A stretch of 27,480 nt of DNA from Chara braunii (taxonomy: Eukaryota; Streptophyta; Charophyceae; Charales; Characeae). The stretch lies in assembly GCA_003427395.1 (NCBI GenBank), contig BFEA01000004.1, positions 1,106,718 to 1,134,197 on the forward strand, written 5' to 3'. The position numbers and the translations under genes were made by a program. A model generated the notes under the pieces. The model was given only the letters and a program-made list of their open reading frames with translations. It was not told the origin of the DNA and made no database searches. How positions within the stretch are numbered: the first letter of the stretch is position 1; every line of letters begins with the position of its first letter. Positions 18,325 to 27,480 of this stretch are shown here, piece by piece.

Positions 18325-19490
18325 ACTTAACTTTTCCAGGGAAATTTGACCAGTACATACGTGTGTTTTGTTCGGGGGAAAATTGTAGCTTCCAAATGTT
18401 CAGAAACGCCAATTTTCGACAATTGGGGAGAGTCGTAGTTCAACTAAAGGTAAAATATACATGACTGTCGTTAAAGGTTTTTTTTTTCCCTCATCTCTAA
18501 TGAATAATTATACATGTCTCTTAATATAATAATAATAAAATAAAAATCCAGAACAGAAAATACTAAACCCAACTTCCCTCCATCATGGTAGCAGTCGAAT
18601 GATAAATAATGAGTATCTGATGTTTCATACAACCAAAATATTAATCGACGATGATGCTCAGTTGTAATTGGGTTGAGAGGGATATCACTCTATTATTTCG
18701 ATACTTGTACCCTTGATTGTTTGGTTAAACATACGTTCAGATGCCAACATGTAAATTTTTATTATCCATACAAAGTATTACAGCCTAATTCAAAACTAAT
18801 CTCACGACAAAAAGAATAACTCATCAATTATTTCGGTCAACCATTGTTTATTAACTGAACCTTTGTTTTGCACTACTCGTCTGTCGCTATGTGTCTTGAA
18901 TAATAATCATCATCCAACAAGCAACATGTCTAAAACCACTTCCAAAATAAGTTGTTTTCTCAGTTATATACGCATTGACTAATCAACCAGTACTTATTCA
19001 AATATAGATAATTTAACGATCACCTTGTCGTTGATTGAGTGAATCACCGCAATTTCCCAAAGCAAACCTGGTAGTAAAGTTTTATTGCTCTTATATGATT
19101 AATTAGTCAAAACTAATTGACCTAGGTATAATGTGCATAATCCTTCGGATACCTATTATTCATATGTTAACCAGTCGCCTTATAAAAAATGATACTTGCA
19201 GACTGGTAATACATCTGTCCATTAATTTTTTTTAGTTATGCTTTACTCACTCATCGATAGCCTGGTCGAAAATCTAGTAATTAATAATTTATAATTATTA
19301 ACGACAACTCTATGCCCGTCTTTAATGAACAACACTCATAGTCGAAAATAAGCAATGCCTAAACTCTCAAAAACGTTTTGACCAAAAACAAAGCAATAAA
19401 GTCCAATTAAATTTTTTTTTGTGAAGTGCGCCACGTAACAAAGGTGTTCAAAATTGACCAATATGACTTGATAAACACTCTTGTAGTCGA
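18325..19490. other. AT-rich intergenic DNA, nothing recognised
   Basis: Dense in short A/T motifs such as TTAATTAGTCAAAACTAATT and in stops. No gene or RNA structure is seen. Confidence 0.6.
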
Positions 19491-19577
19491 GTTATTCAAG
19501 TCTGATCAACAAAAGAGTTGTTATTCAAGTCTGATCAACAAAAAAGTTGTTATTCAAGTCTGATCAACAAAAGAGTT
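19491..19577 (+). repeat. 29 bp triplication
   Basis: Three consecutive 29 bp units start at 19491, 19520 and 19549 (beginning GTTATTCAAGTCTGATCAAC). Units 1 and 3 are identical, and unit 2 differs by one base (A for G in the AAAAGAGTT end). The near identity implies a recent duplication. Confidence 0.97.
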
Positions 19578-19874
19578 GCAACAAACGCCCTCATAAGACA
19601 CTCCCAATCGTAAGACTTACCCCAAATTGAAGTAGTTAAGATCGATTAGCAAGATTCGTCAGGCGTGCTTATAGTTATAATGACCAAGCCTAATTAGCAG
19701 GTTCATCAAGCCGCTCATACACAGAGCAATCAAGCCTGGTAAGTGGGTTTCGTCACTGGTACTCCCGCCCAAAATGCTTTCAATCCACATGAGTCTTTAT
19801 TGTACAGCACTAACTTTTAACGTGCGGGTTTGAAGGGGGGTTCTTTAGTGTGATTTTGTTATTTTCGTTTTTAT

Positions 19875-20054
19875 CTCCAATTCGGTGAGGAATTCTGATG
19901 TGACCCTCGACCAAAAGTTGTTTGTATTACAATTTTACATAATATTTTTTTTTCTATAATTTTTTTACTTTTTTTTTTTTTTTTTGCGTTGGGCCTGCCC
20001 GGAACCTTGCCCAGGGGGCATCCTCTATTGCCTTCTCACACGACAGCCTAGATT
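19875..20054 (-). repeat. Dispersed repeat family, copy 2
   Basis: Bases 19875-19944 are the module in reverse orientation (GATGTGACCCTCG then CAAAAGTTG). A T-rich run follows, then a GC-rich tail at 19987-20054 that starts GGGCCTGCCCGG and ends in GCCTAG. It has the same arrangement as the copy at 268-455. Confidence 0.65.
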
Positions 20055-20133
20055 TTTACAACATAGTTTGTTTTAATATTTTTTAAAAATATTTTTTAAA
20101 TATTAAAATTATTATAACATAAATAATTAAATA

Positions 20134-21231
20134 TTCATGTCCTAGGCTACCAGCCGGGCCGCTCGGACCACTCTATTTTCCCAGGCGGCCCGACCGTGCA
20201 AGGACTAGGGAAGGTCCCAGCCAGTGTAACCGACGTTCGGGACGGGCCGAACGCCCGAACCCGAACGCCCGAACGTATGGGACCCCTTGGGGATGCGTTC
20301 GGCCGTTCATGCCGAACACGGACCCCCCCAAAAAAAAGCAAAAAAAAAAAAACAAAAACAAAAAGTCATCAAACAAATATGAAAAAAAAGATATGTTATG
20401 GAGAAAAATAAATTAAACAAGATTTGTCGGAGCATTACATCCGAATTCCTTACCAAATTTGAAATAAAAATAAAATACGAAAAACAAATACTAATGATAA
20501 ACATAAATAAAAATAAAAGAGAATTAAATTTAGTGAGTGCGCGAGCATGTTTTCGACACCGCCATCTTTGGCGATTTTTCATTTTTTTTTTTGGTTAGCT
20601 CAATGATCTGAAAATTTACAGATGTGTACTTCACATAATACAAAACCCACTAAAAAAGTTTCAAAAAACAATAAAATTGTTTACACCCCGAACTAAAGTG
20701 AAAACAAAAAGTAAAAAGTGAAAAAATACTTGGGCGAGCACGTTTTGACACCGCCATATTTGGCAATTTTTAATTCTTATTTGGTTTAGCCAAATGACTT
20801 CAAAATTTACAGACATGTACCTTACGTCATAGAGAACTCACAAAAAAAGACTTAGAAAAAAATAATTATTTTTAGGCCACGAAATAAGTTTTTGGCGGGG
20901 GCCGAACGCCGTCGGGTTCGGACCCGGTACGGGACCCCAAACGCCCGTACGTACGGAGGTCTGCCCGGGGACGTACGGGCTGGTGACCCTGGTCCCAGCC
21001 AAAAAAGGGTAAAGCAAATAAAAAATCCAAAATATCCAAAAAAAAAACTATGTTATGCACAAAACTAAACTGGACAACTTTTGCCTCAGGGTCACATCGG
21101 AATTTTTTACCGAATTTAAAATAACAAAATTAAATTAAAAAATAAATTTATTTTTTTATTTTTTATTTTTATTTCTTCTTGGCCCGACTAGGCAACTGGC
21201 CCCTGGCCACTCTGGTAGCCTAGTTCACGTC
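20134..21231. mobile_element. Non-autonomous DNA transposon, hAT-like
   Basis: The left end CTAGGCTACCAG (20142-20153) and right end CTGGTAGCCTAG (21212-21223) are perfect 12 bp inverted terminal repeats. They are flanked by TTCATGTC (20134-20141) and TTCACGTC (21224-21231), an 8 bp duplication with one mismatch. Eight-base duplications are usual for hAT elements, but the termini are not a textbook hAT match, so the superfamily is inferred. The interior has no transposase. It holds two CpG-rich blocks (20153-20320 and 20885-21000), two forward copies of the dispersed module (20391-20470, 21048-21125) and a tandem pair of a 193 bp repeat (20541 and 20734). Mobilisation would require enzyme supplied from elsewhere. 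Confidence 0.6.
20541..20880 (+). repeat. 193 bp tandem pair inside the transposon
   Basis: Two copies start GCGAGCAYGTTTT at 20541 and 20734. They share ACACCGCCAT.TTTGGC, TGGTTTAGC-like and AAAATTTACAGA.(A/G)TGTAC blocks. A third copy lies outside this element at about 26233-26390. Confidence 0.75.
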
Positions 21232-21270
21232 CTAAAAGAATATTTATATTATCGTTTTTATTTTTTTCTT

Positions 21271-21323
21271 AAATTTGGTGGTGAATTTCGACATAACTAG
21301 ACAAAAGTTGTATCGCAATGCAG
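21271..21323 (-). repeat. Dispersed repeat module, copy 5 (reverse)
   Basis: AAATTTGGTGGTGAATTTCG then ACAAAAGTTG is the reverse complement of the module. It sits just outside the right end of the transposon, in the same orientation as the copy at 19875, so the transposon may have landed inside or between older family members. Confidence 0.55.
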
Positions 21324-21375
21324 TAAACCTCTTTTATTTTTTTATATCCAAAATATTTAAAAAATTTTAATATAA

Positions 21376-21412
21376 CGTACGTACACGTATTCAAATACAA
21401 CGTACGTATGCT
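21376..21412 (+). repeat. ACGTACGT-rich motif, related to 22488-22530
   Basis: ACGTACGTACACGTATTCAA and its continuation resemble ACTATATTCAAATACAGCGT..ACGTACGT at 22491-22530. Both lie beside copies of the dispersed module, so they may be flanking parts of the same family. Confidence 0.4.
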
Positions 21413-21476
21413 ATATTCGACTTTATATTATATTCGAGGAAAAACATAAACGATCAAAAATTTTCACTCCTTCATT

Positions 21477-21880
21477 TGATCAAGAAAAATCACTGAAGTT
21501 TGAGTACTACTTTTGTTAACCCACACATGGTAGAGTGGCAAAAATGGAAATGCGTTAATTTGACACGACAATTATTTCATTATGAAGTTTATTTTTTAGT
21601 TTTTTTTTATGTTTTTCTTATGAATATCACAACAAAGTCAATAATTTCAAAATTTTCAAAAAAACATTAAGCCATTTTTATGAACGAGGAAAATCATCAA
21701 AGTTACCATCCTTCTTCAATTATCCAATGCATGGTAGAGTGTCAAGAATATAAATGTGTTGAATCTGTATGAAGATTACATCACAGGCAAAATTATGTTT
21801 TTATATTTTCCTTATATTTTCATTGGACATATGACGACCTCATTTTTAATTTAAAAAAAATGTATGCTTATGATACTATT
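21477..21880 (+). repeat. Degenerate tandem dimer, 204 bp period
   Basis: The landmarks GAAAATCA.....AAGTT and CATGGTAGAGTG recur 204 bp apart (CATGG at 21526 and 21730). Both are followed by A/T-rich sequence with ATGTTTTT..T..TTATA. The copies are well diverged. Confidence 0.65.
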
Positions 21881-22300
21881 GTCTGAAGAAGAAAAACAAT
21901 GTGCATACATACTTTTCAATTCGAGTGACTACATTTTTTTTCGTGAATCTTTCAAAAAAAAAAGCAAAATAAAATAAAAAATAATGTTGACAGTTAATTA
22001 ATGGCTGCAGTGATTCGGCATATTTTTATTTTTGCCACTCTGGGACCAACGTCAAGCCTCATATAGACCTACCGGTAGGCCACGTGCCTATTTGAAAAAA
22101 CGACCTACCTGACGCCCGAATTTCTAAAGGCAAGTAAAAACATGGTTTAAGTGCATATCATTGAGGTAGACAATGGATTATGCGTGCAATGGGGTTGGGA
22201 CAGAAGATGCAAGGGGACGTAAATAATGTAATTGACTCTTATATGCGCAAAATAGTGAAAGCGAGTTAGTTATGAAGGGGAGACGTAAGAAGATCAAGGT
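21881..22300. other. No gene seen
   Basis: AT-rich, with a GCCACTCTGGGACCA motif at about 22035 that resembles the GC-rich tail of the dispersed family (compare 21206-21215). Confidence 0.4.
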
Positions 22301-22309
22301 GATTTATGC

Positions 22310-22440
22310 GAGATCGGGCGTAACGCTCGGGTGCCCGACCGGGCATGAAAAACTTCCTACGTAGAAATTGCAATACAAACCACTTTTGTCTGAGGGTCTT
22401 GGCAAAATTCCTAATCAAATTCGAGAAAATGGCAATTGTA
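22310..22440 (+). repeat. Dispersed repeat family, copy 6
   Basis: A short GC-rich block (22315-22347, with CGGGCGTAACGCTCGG) precedes the module in forward orientation (22364-22430, CAATACAAACCACTTTTGTC). This is the same GC-block-then-module order as in the transposon at 20142-21223. Confidence 0.55.
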
Positions 22441-22555
22441 CCATAAACTCCTGCAAAGTTGTGCCCCAACACTCGTTGTAAAACAAACGCACACTATATT
22501 CAAATACAGCGTACCCCGTACGTACGTTTTTTTCGGGTTAAGACAAATACTCACC

Positions 22556-22606
22556 AGATGCGCAAAAGACAAAAAATATAGTGGTGTATCTACCCGGGTT
22601 ATAGCA
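22556..22606 (+). repeat. Dispersed 50 bp repeat, inverted relative to 25093-25142
   Basis: AGATGCGCAAAAGACAAAAA and the following GTATCTACCCGGGTTAT match the reverse complement of 25093-25142 (ACAACCCGGGTAGATACATC and on). A weaker forward copy is at about 24948-24990. Confidence 0.75.
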
Positions 22607-22609
22607 GAA

Positions 22610-23005
22610 AATTAATTATCATCGTTCCATAGCTAATACAAATGGCAATGGATTCGAACGTTTATATAGCATCTCCCGGTACTCATCATAAAAATATGAT
22701 GGTGTATAGTCTCATGTTCTATAAGCGGAATCATTCTTATCATTTGGTGAGCATTGGAGCACCGCCTAGACAAAAAAACGAACGAATGCATAGATACAGA
22801 GAACTGCAAGATGCATCTCTTACTATGAATAGTAACGGATGCATCTCACCATTGCATTCATTTTTTTTTTTCTCGCTTTGACGGTGTTGTCCACGTGGGC
22901 TTCGCAAATTTTTTTTTTTGAAACGACCCCTTACAATATATTTCCCGCCTCCCGTTTTGGTCCCCATTGCATTGCAGCGCATGTCCTTTTGGGTTTTCTA
23001 ATTAT
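22610..23005. other. No gene seen; possible intron end
   Basis: Open frames here are short and low in complexity. TTTTCTAATTATAG (22994-23007) looks like a plant branch site plus 3' splice site directly before the coding remnant at 23008. Confidence 0.35.
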
Positions 23006-23007
23006 AG

Positions 23008-23531
23008 TTTTACAACGGGATCATTGTAAACGGATACAATGACGAGACTATACACGTAGAAGATTTGGCCCAAGACGAGAGAGAGAGGACTTGGTCTCTG
23101 TGCACCAGTGTTATTACTAACTTACTCGACAATAATCCCTGTGTGCCCTACCTCTTTTTAAGTTTCTCACCAATAACCAGGAAAAGTTATTAGATTCCTT
23201 TCCAGTATGGCTACGGCCAAGGAAAGAAGGTGACCTCAAACACTTCTCCTTCAAAACTCAAGAATTGAGGGATCAGTACCTCTCTAAAAATGGTACGGGT
23301 ACTAGCCTTAAGGTTCGGACTCACTATGACAGGGCTAGAGGTATGATAGAGAGAAAGACCTACCGCGACTATGCAGAAGAGTGGGCTGAGAATCCAAGGG
23401 TAGCCATAGCCATTAGGGAAGAATGAACAGGAGATACATTTGTACATAAATACCCACTTGTTACGATTGATAAGTAGATCATACATGACGAGTTCAAACA
23501 CACTTATGTCCTGGCCGAACGGGGGGAATAA
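23008..23531 (+). pseudogene. Unrecognised coding remnant, frameshifted
   Basis: I do not recognise this protein. One frame (23008-23190) reads IIVNGYNDETIHVEDLAQDE, TWSLCTSVITNLLDNNPC, VPYLFL. A second (23136-23423) carries on with NNQEKLLDSFPVWLRPRKEG, FKTQELRDQYLSKNGTG, YDRARGMIERKTYRDYAEEW and AENPRVAIAIREE. The overlap near 23150-23190 implies one small indel. After TGA at 23424 the same frame still looks coding (TFVHKYPLVTIDK-stop-IIHDEFKHTYVLAE) to a stop at about 23529. The charged, mixed composition is unlike the surrounding AT-rich junk. The first codon follows a plausible 3' splice site, so it may be an exon of a decayed gene or a transposon protein. Confidence 0.5.
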
Positions 23532-23534
23532 ATA

Positions 23535-24070
23535 GTTATTGGCACCAAATGAGGACAGTAAAGTTAACAAATAGAGACCTGGCGGGGTGTGGCACGCAAG
23601 AAATAAAATATTAAAACCGTGGAGAAAGAAAGAGGGAGTACAAAGGGAGAAAAAATGGATGAGAGCGCATAAAATGTAAGGAGGCAGGTCAAACCACTTA
23701 GGACGTACCCCACCAAAGCTCAGGGAGACGGAGTTGCAAATTAAACCACCCCTCCTCCGGGCTTCGAAAATTGCCCTCCCTGTGAGTTAGGGCGTTTTTT
23801 TTTCGGGGCGTTAAACCACCCCTCCCTGGGAACCTGTGGTAACCAGCGGACCTGTTCCCGCAAATTTGAAGCGGCAACTCTGACGATTTTTCGTGTCTTC
23901 ATAAAAAATTCTAAAAATTTGAGGGCCAATAAATTAGGTCGCGATCTTTCAAGCAAAACAAACATGAGTGAGAAGAAGGGAGAGATTGGGCCAAGAACGA
24001 GGGGAGACTCAGATCAAATGGTCACGAAGGAGTATAGTTGCTCTGTCTTAGACGAAAAGGGCACAAAACA
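23535..24070. other. No gene seen; 70 bp spaced direct repeat
   Basis: TTAAACCACCCCTCC occurs at about 23742 and 23812. Nothing else is recognised. Confidence 0.5.
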
Positions 24071-24072
24071 AC

Positions 24073-24412
24073 AAGTCAAAATGAACGCATTTTATTTTTT
24101 GAATGAAATTGAAGCCTCATAAATTGACCTGATTCAGATAGAAACCTCATAAATTGGCCCGATTCAGTTAGAAAGCTCTTGAGGATCTGACATCCTTAAA
24201 ATGTTGGACCCCTTGGATGTATATAGACTTAGCTCGAGTCGAGGGGGTAGAGCGTTCTGAAAATGTCGTCCCCGTTGGATGTATTTGGACCTAGCTTGCA
24301 TCCAAGGGGTAGGACGTTTTCAGAACGTCATAGCCTTATGAGCTGAAAATATCGAGCTAAATCGAGCCAATTTATGAGTTTTAAAATATGTCTGTTTTTA
24401 TGAAATTGTTGT
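24073..24412. mobile_element. Foldback element FB2, relative of FB1
   Basis: The left end, GTCAAAATGAACGCATTTTA then TTTTTTGAATGAAATT, aligns with the left end of FB1 (11098-11131). The middle, GGACCCCTTGGATG then TAGACTTAGCTC, aligns with the FB1 inner arm. Arms CTCATAAATTGGC on the left (with a diverged tandem duplicate, CTCATAAATTGAC, before it) pair with GCCAATTTATGAG at 24365-24378. A second hairpin pairs GCGTTCTGAAAATGTCGTCC (24252 onward) with GGACGTTTTCAGAACGTC at 24311-24328. It is less symmetrical and so probably older than FB1. There is no coding frame. Confidence 0.7.
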
Positions 24413-24742
24413 TATAGAGGGTTTAGGGTCTTACAATGGACACGCGCTACAGTAAAACACTGCTCAACATCGGGTTTAAGGTGTTTTTACAAACCCAAGC
24501 GCAAACTTGAAATATAAAAGTCGCACCACCAGGGTAGAAAAATATGATCCCCACTAGTAAAATAAAATAGCCTCAATGTCACAAACAACCAAGGCTACAG
24601 AAACCTCAATAAAAAGTCCCTGATGACTATTAAGCTTCTACACATAGGACGTTGGACCTGATTTCCAAAAGATGAAGCTCCCCATCTATAGATGGAGCGG
24701 ACGACACCGGGTCTACTAGGGGAGGTTGCTCTTATCACCCAG

Positions 24743-25190
24743 CGAGACCCATAGTGGAGCGAGGTACTTTTCGCCAAACTACTTATATATTGCAACCTAA
24801 TTTTGGGGCATAGGACCTGACTTTATTGCTCACCAAATGTGCAAAATGAGAAATAATCTACCAATAAAACATGGGACTATACACCGTCATACTTTTGCGG
24901 TGAGTAGCAGAATGAGGCTATGGGCCTCGGTGCACTACTCTACACATGCACAAAAGTAAAAAAATATGGCAATGTATCTTACCATGTTCTAGTGGTGGTT
25001 TCAGTCTCATTTTGCACAATTGGAGAGTAGTGCAGTGACACCCAGGGTATTTCTATAAGCTATGGAGCGGCGAGAATGAATGTTCCGCTACAACCCGGGT
25101 AGATACATCGCCACATTTTTTGTTTTTTGCACATCTGCTTAGTGTAACGAGGCCCATAATGGAGCGAGGTACTTGTCGCCATGCTACTTG
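24743..25190 (+). repeat. 43 bp direct repeat, 405 bp apart
   Basis: CGAGACCCATAGTGGAGCGA (24743 on) and CGAGGCCCATAATGGAGCGA (25148 on) continue as GGTACTT.TCGCCA..CTACTT. Between them, 24948-24990 and 25093-25142 are inverted copies of the 50 bp repeat at 22556, so the segment can fold into a large hairpin. Confidence 0.65.
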
Positions 25191-25429
25191 TTGCCACGCT
25201 ACTTCCTGATAAAAACGACAAAGAGAAAGAAATCCAGGGAAGGAAAAAACAACGACTTTTGAGGCCTCTACAGACCCCTATGACACATAGCACACGCAAA
25301 ACGACAGGGGAAAAAGAAACACCACGACAGCCCCGAGAGCAACCGCACCCCATACAACCACCACCGGGCCCAACTGGAAAAAAAGTCTTGTGGGACAACA
25401 TCATGCGAGACCCTCGTTTTCCTTTATAA
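25181..25429 (+). CDS. Basic, proline-rich 82-codon frame
   Basis: I do not recognise this protein. From a TTG at 25181 the frame reads LLPDKNDKEKEIQGRKKQR, a Pro/Gln-rich stretch (PREQPHPIQPPPGPTGKK) and VLWDNIMRDPRFPL before TAA. The basic, low-complexity character could fit a retroelement nucleic-acid-binding ORF fragment or a chance frame. There is no zinc knuckle and no ATG at the start. Confidence 0.2.
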   Translation: MLLVATLLPDKNDKEKEIQGRKKQRLLRPLQTPMTHSTRKTTGEKETPRQPREQPHPIQPPPGPTGKKVLWDNIMRDPRFPL

Positions 25430-25689
25430 GAGTAAGAAAAGAAAAGGGAATTGTGAACCAGTATTCAAAATAAAGATAGGGGTTGCGATATTATCAATAA
25501 ACGAAAAGCCATATTTTTTCCTTCTATAAACCATAAGCACATCTAGAGAATTTGAATGAGCCTCTGCAAAAAGTTAGGGGACTCAGGACAGGGGCCGTCG
25601 GGGGGATCAAAACTGCTTTTAATAGTGCCACCCCACGGCATAGGACAATTTTTTTTCTTGTGACCCTCCAAATGCTTTGTCTAAGCCTC

Positions 25690-25990
25690 CTTATGAGAGG
25701 CAGGGTCGCCAGTGTTAGGGTCCGAACGAACTGCCGAACCCGAACGGCTGAACGTTTGGCGCCCCTTAAAGATAGGTTGATCCAAACCCGAATGCCAAAA
25801 AAAAAAAAGAAACCCGGACAAAAACTATGTTATGCAGAAAAATAAACTCAACCACTTTTGTTGCGCGGTCACATCAAAATTCTTTACAAAATTAAAAATA
25901 AAAAATACATTTTTTTTATTTTATTTTTTTGGGGGGGGGGCGGTCAGGCAAAAGGTCCCGGGCCACTCTGGTAGGCTGTGGTAGCCTAGT
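25690..25990 (+). repeat. Dispersed repeat family, copy 7
   Basis: A CpG-rich block (25718-25762, with CCGAACCCGAACGGCTGAACG) is followed by an A run, the module (25825-25899, CTATGTTATGCAGAAAAATA), a T/G run, and a tail GGCCACTCTGGTAGGCTGTGG then TAGCCTAG ending near 25990. The order is identical to the right half of the transposon at 20885-21223. The tail carries a short internal duplication of GGTAG(G/C)CT. Confidence 0.7.
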
Positions 25991-26074
25991 TTTTTTTTTT
26001 TTTTTGACTTTGGATCACCAACTATTTATTGATTGACTGATTAATTGGTCATTGATTCATTATTTGATAGGAAA

Positions 26075-26175
26075 AAAAGAGCATCTGCATGTTTGTGTGT
26101 GTGAGAGACTCTTTCTCTCTCTCTTTCTCTCAAACACATAAACATACACACTATCACACACACACACACATTGAA
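26075..26175 (+). repeat. TG/CT/CA microsatellite cluster
   Basis: GTGTGTGTGAGAGA, CTCTCTCTCTTTCTCTC and CACACACACACACACA follow one another, with AT-rich TTGATTGAC-type repeats just before them (26010-26070). Confidence 0.85.
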
Positions 26176-26232
26176 AAGGTTTTAAGGACACAGGAAAAAA
26201 AACAAAATGGTGAGTCGGCGATCAGTTTTTTG

Positions 26233-26560
26233 ACAGAACAATTTTTACATTGCCATCTTCGACAAGTTTTCATTTTTGTTTGAATCAGCCAAATATCCTG
26301 AAACTTTATCGGCATTTACGTTACATGCTACGGAACCCACAAAAAAACTAATCAAAGAAAAATAAAATAATTTAGGTCCCAAAATGATTTTTGATGGGGG
26401 CTAAACTTTAGGAAGTTTGACCTCCTCACGTTTGGCCGGACAACCGAACATTCCGGGGGGCGGGGGGTGGAACCCCCCCACTCGAAGGTTCGGACGGGTA
26501 ACCCTGAGGAGAGGCTCAATCCCAATTCTCAACTTGGTTGGCGCCATGTGTTTATGGTTT
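26233..26560 (+). repeat. Third copy of the 193 bp repeat plus GC block
   Basis: TTGCCATCTTCGACAAGTTT, then AATCAGCCAAAT, ACGTTACATGC and AACCCACAAAAAAACTA match the pair at 20541 and 20734. The following TTTAGGTCCCAAAATGATTT then GATGGGGGC matches 20870-20902. A G/C-rich block (26430-26510) follows, as in the transposon. An open frame through it (26417-26758) has no recognisable content. Confidence 0.6.
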
Positions 26561-26564
26561 AACA

Positions 26565-27300
26565 ACACTCTTTTTGGTTATTCATCACTTTTAGTTGCAA
26601 GGCCCAACCTAAAACCGCCCGTACACCGGCTTGGCAGTCTTTCACTGCGTGCAAAGCTTTACCAAACTGCCAACAACTCACTTTTTTCTTTTCTTGTTGG
26701 CACCACCAACTCTTATGATCCAGTAACTCTTAGACTCCAAATTTGTCGTAGGTCATGAAAGATTTATCCACAAGGCTGGGGCCATGTACTGGCGGTTGGT
26801 CTAATCTCTGAAGCGGAGGTGAGCGACTCAACGGTTTGAAACGTAGTGCAACCCCATTTGAAGTGACTACTACACCGACGTACAAAAAAGAGAAACAAAA
26901 GGTTAGTACAGAACCTCCACCACGTGGCACACAAAGTCCAGACTTTTTGTCCAATAAAAGAACAGTGACAACCCAGTTAAAATCCACAATCGTTTAATAT
27001 GACTGTGACAAGATGTCACACTAGTTACTAGCATCTTCTTTTTAACTTTTCGATCGTTCTCTCATACAAAAATCATTCAAAAGGGGAAAACAAATGTAAC
27101 TCATATCCATTTGTGAACTCAATCACAAGAGTGGGCCAGACCCTATCAGCAGTGTCAGGTATATGTCACCTTCCTATAGTCAATTCAATAGTGACCTTCC
27201 CTCGGACCCCCCCCACCTCGCGAAAAAATAAAAAAAATAAAAATTGCAAGGTTCAAATAAGATTTATGAACAACGGCACCAGCATCTCTTTTTTTTCTCT
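26565..27300. other. No gene seen
   Basis: Mixed composition with short open frames on both strands. None carries a recognisable motif. Confidence 0.5.
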
Positions 27301-27302
27301 CT

Positions 27303-27404
27303 AACACATACACACTCACACACACTGTGTATGTCATGGATGAGAATGCGACCTAGTATATCTCTCACATACTACAGCGCACACACATTCATACGTGTGC
27401 AGAA

Positions 27405-27405
<1 letters not shown>
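27303..27405. repeat. CA-rich stretch with short inverted repeats
   Basis: ACATACAC...GTGTATGT at about 27305-27333 and GCACAC...GTGTGC at about 27379-27400 are small hairpins in CA-rich sequence. Confidence 0.5.

Positions 27406-27406
<1 letters not shown>

Positions 27407-27480
<74 letters not shown>
27407..27480 (+). repeat. (GA)n microsatellite, cut by window end
   Basis: Uninterrupted GA repeats, about 36 units, running to the last base. The true length is unknown. Confidence 0.98.

Noticed and set aside
20147-20411. Arg-rich frames on both strands in the GC block
   Set aside because: They arise from repeated CCGAACG variants inside a repeat element. No domain is visible.
22645-22670. 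CGTTCGAATCC on the minus strand as a tRNA T arm
   Set aside because: No box A, acceptor stem or anticodon arm lies at the right spacing.
26417-26758. 113-codon plus-strand frame
   Set aside because: The first part is the GC block of the dispersed repeat. The remainder has no recognisable motif, and other copies of the repeat do not keep the frame.

Overview
The window looks like nuclear DNA from a large, repeat-rich plant-lineage (streptophyte) genome. The evidence is a degraded plant-type L1 LINE, a decayed copy of the mitochondrial ribosomal protein gene rps19, long AT-rich stretches with simple repeats, and no intact cellular gene in 27 kb. The rps19 copy reads closest to charophyte or bryophyte mitochondrial forms, but the species cannot be fixed from sequence alone. 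No rRNA gene, intact tRNA gene or CRISPR array was seen.

Layout. Bases 1-460 hold a well-formed type III hammerhead ribozyme (60-141), a short duplicated motif around AT repeats, and the first copy of a dispersed repeat family. Bases 595-2535 are a minisatellite array with an older zone of roughly 70-90 bp monomers and a younger zone of 72 bp monomers in three-monomer higher-order units of 215 bp. Bases 2536-5000 have no recognised gene. Bases 5149-5382 are the rps19 pseudogene; its TAA stop overlaps by one base the ATG of an ORF starting Met-Ala-Gln, an organelle-style junction. Bases 7609-7702 are a perfect 35 bp inverted repeat at the truncated 5' edge of the LINE. The LINE runs to about 12 kb and carries a nested foldback element at about 11.06-11.47 kb.

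Bases 12-16.9 kb are AT-rich with one degenerate 200 bp dimer. At 16992-17627 lies an unrecognised open frame with one internal TAG. Bases 19.8-22.5 kb and 25.7-26.6 kb are a cluster of one repeat family, including a probable non-autonomous DNA transposon (20142-21223) with 12 bp terminal inverted repeats and an imperfect 8 bp target duplication. Bases 23008-23531 are a second unrecognised coding remnant, and 24.07-24.41 kb is a second foldback element related to the first. The window ends inside a (GA)n microsatellite.

Nothing here forms a working pathway. The region is layered mobile-element and repeat debris, one organelle-to-nucleus transfer and two orphan coding remnants. The most notable item is the hammerhead ribozyme, which has a complete conserved core and may belong to a retrozyme-like element running off the left edge.
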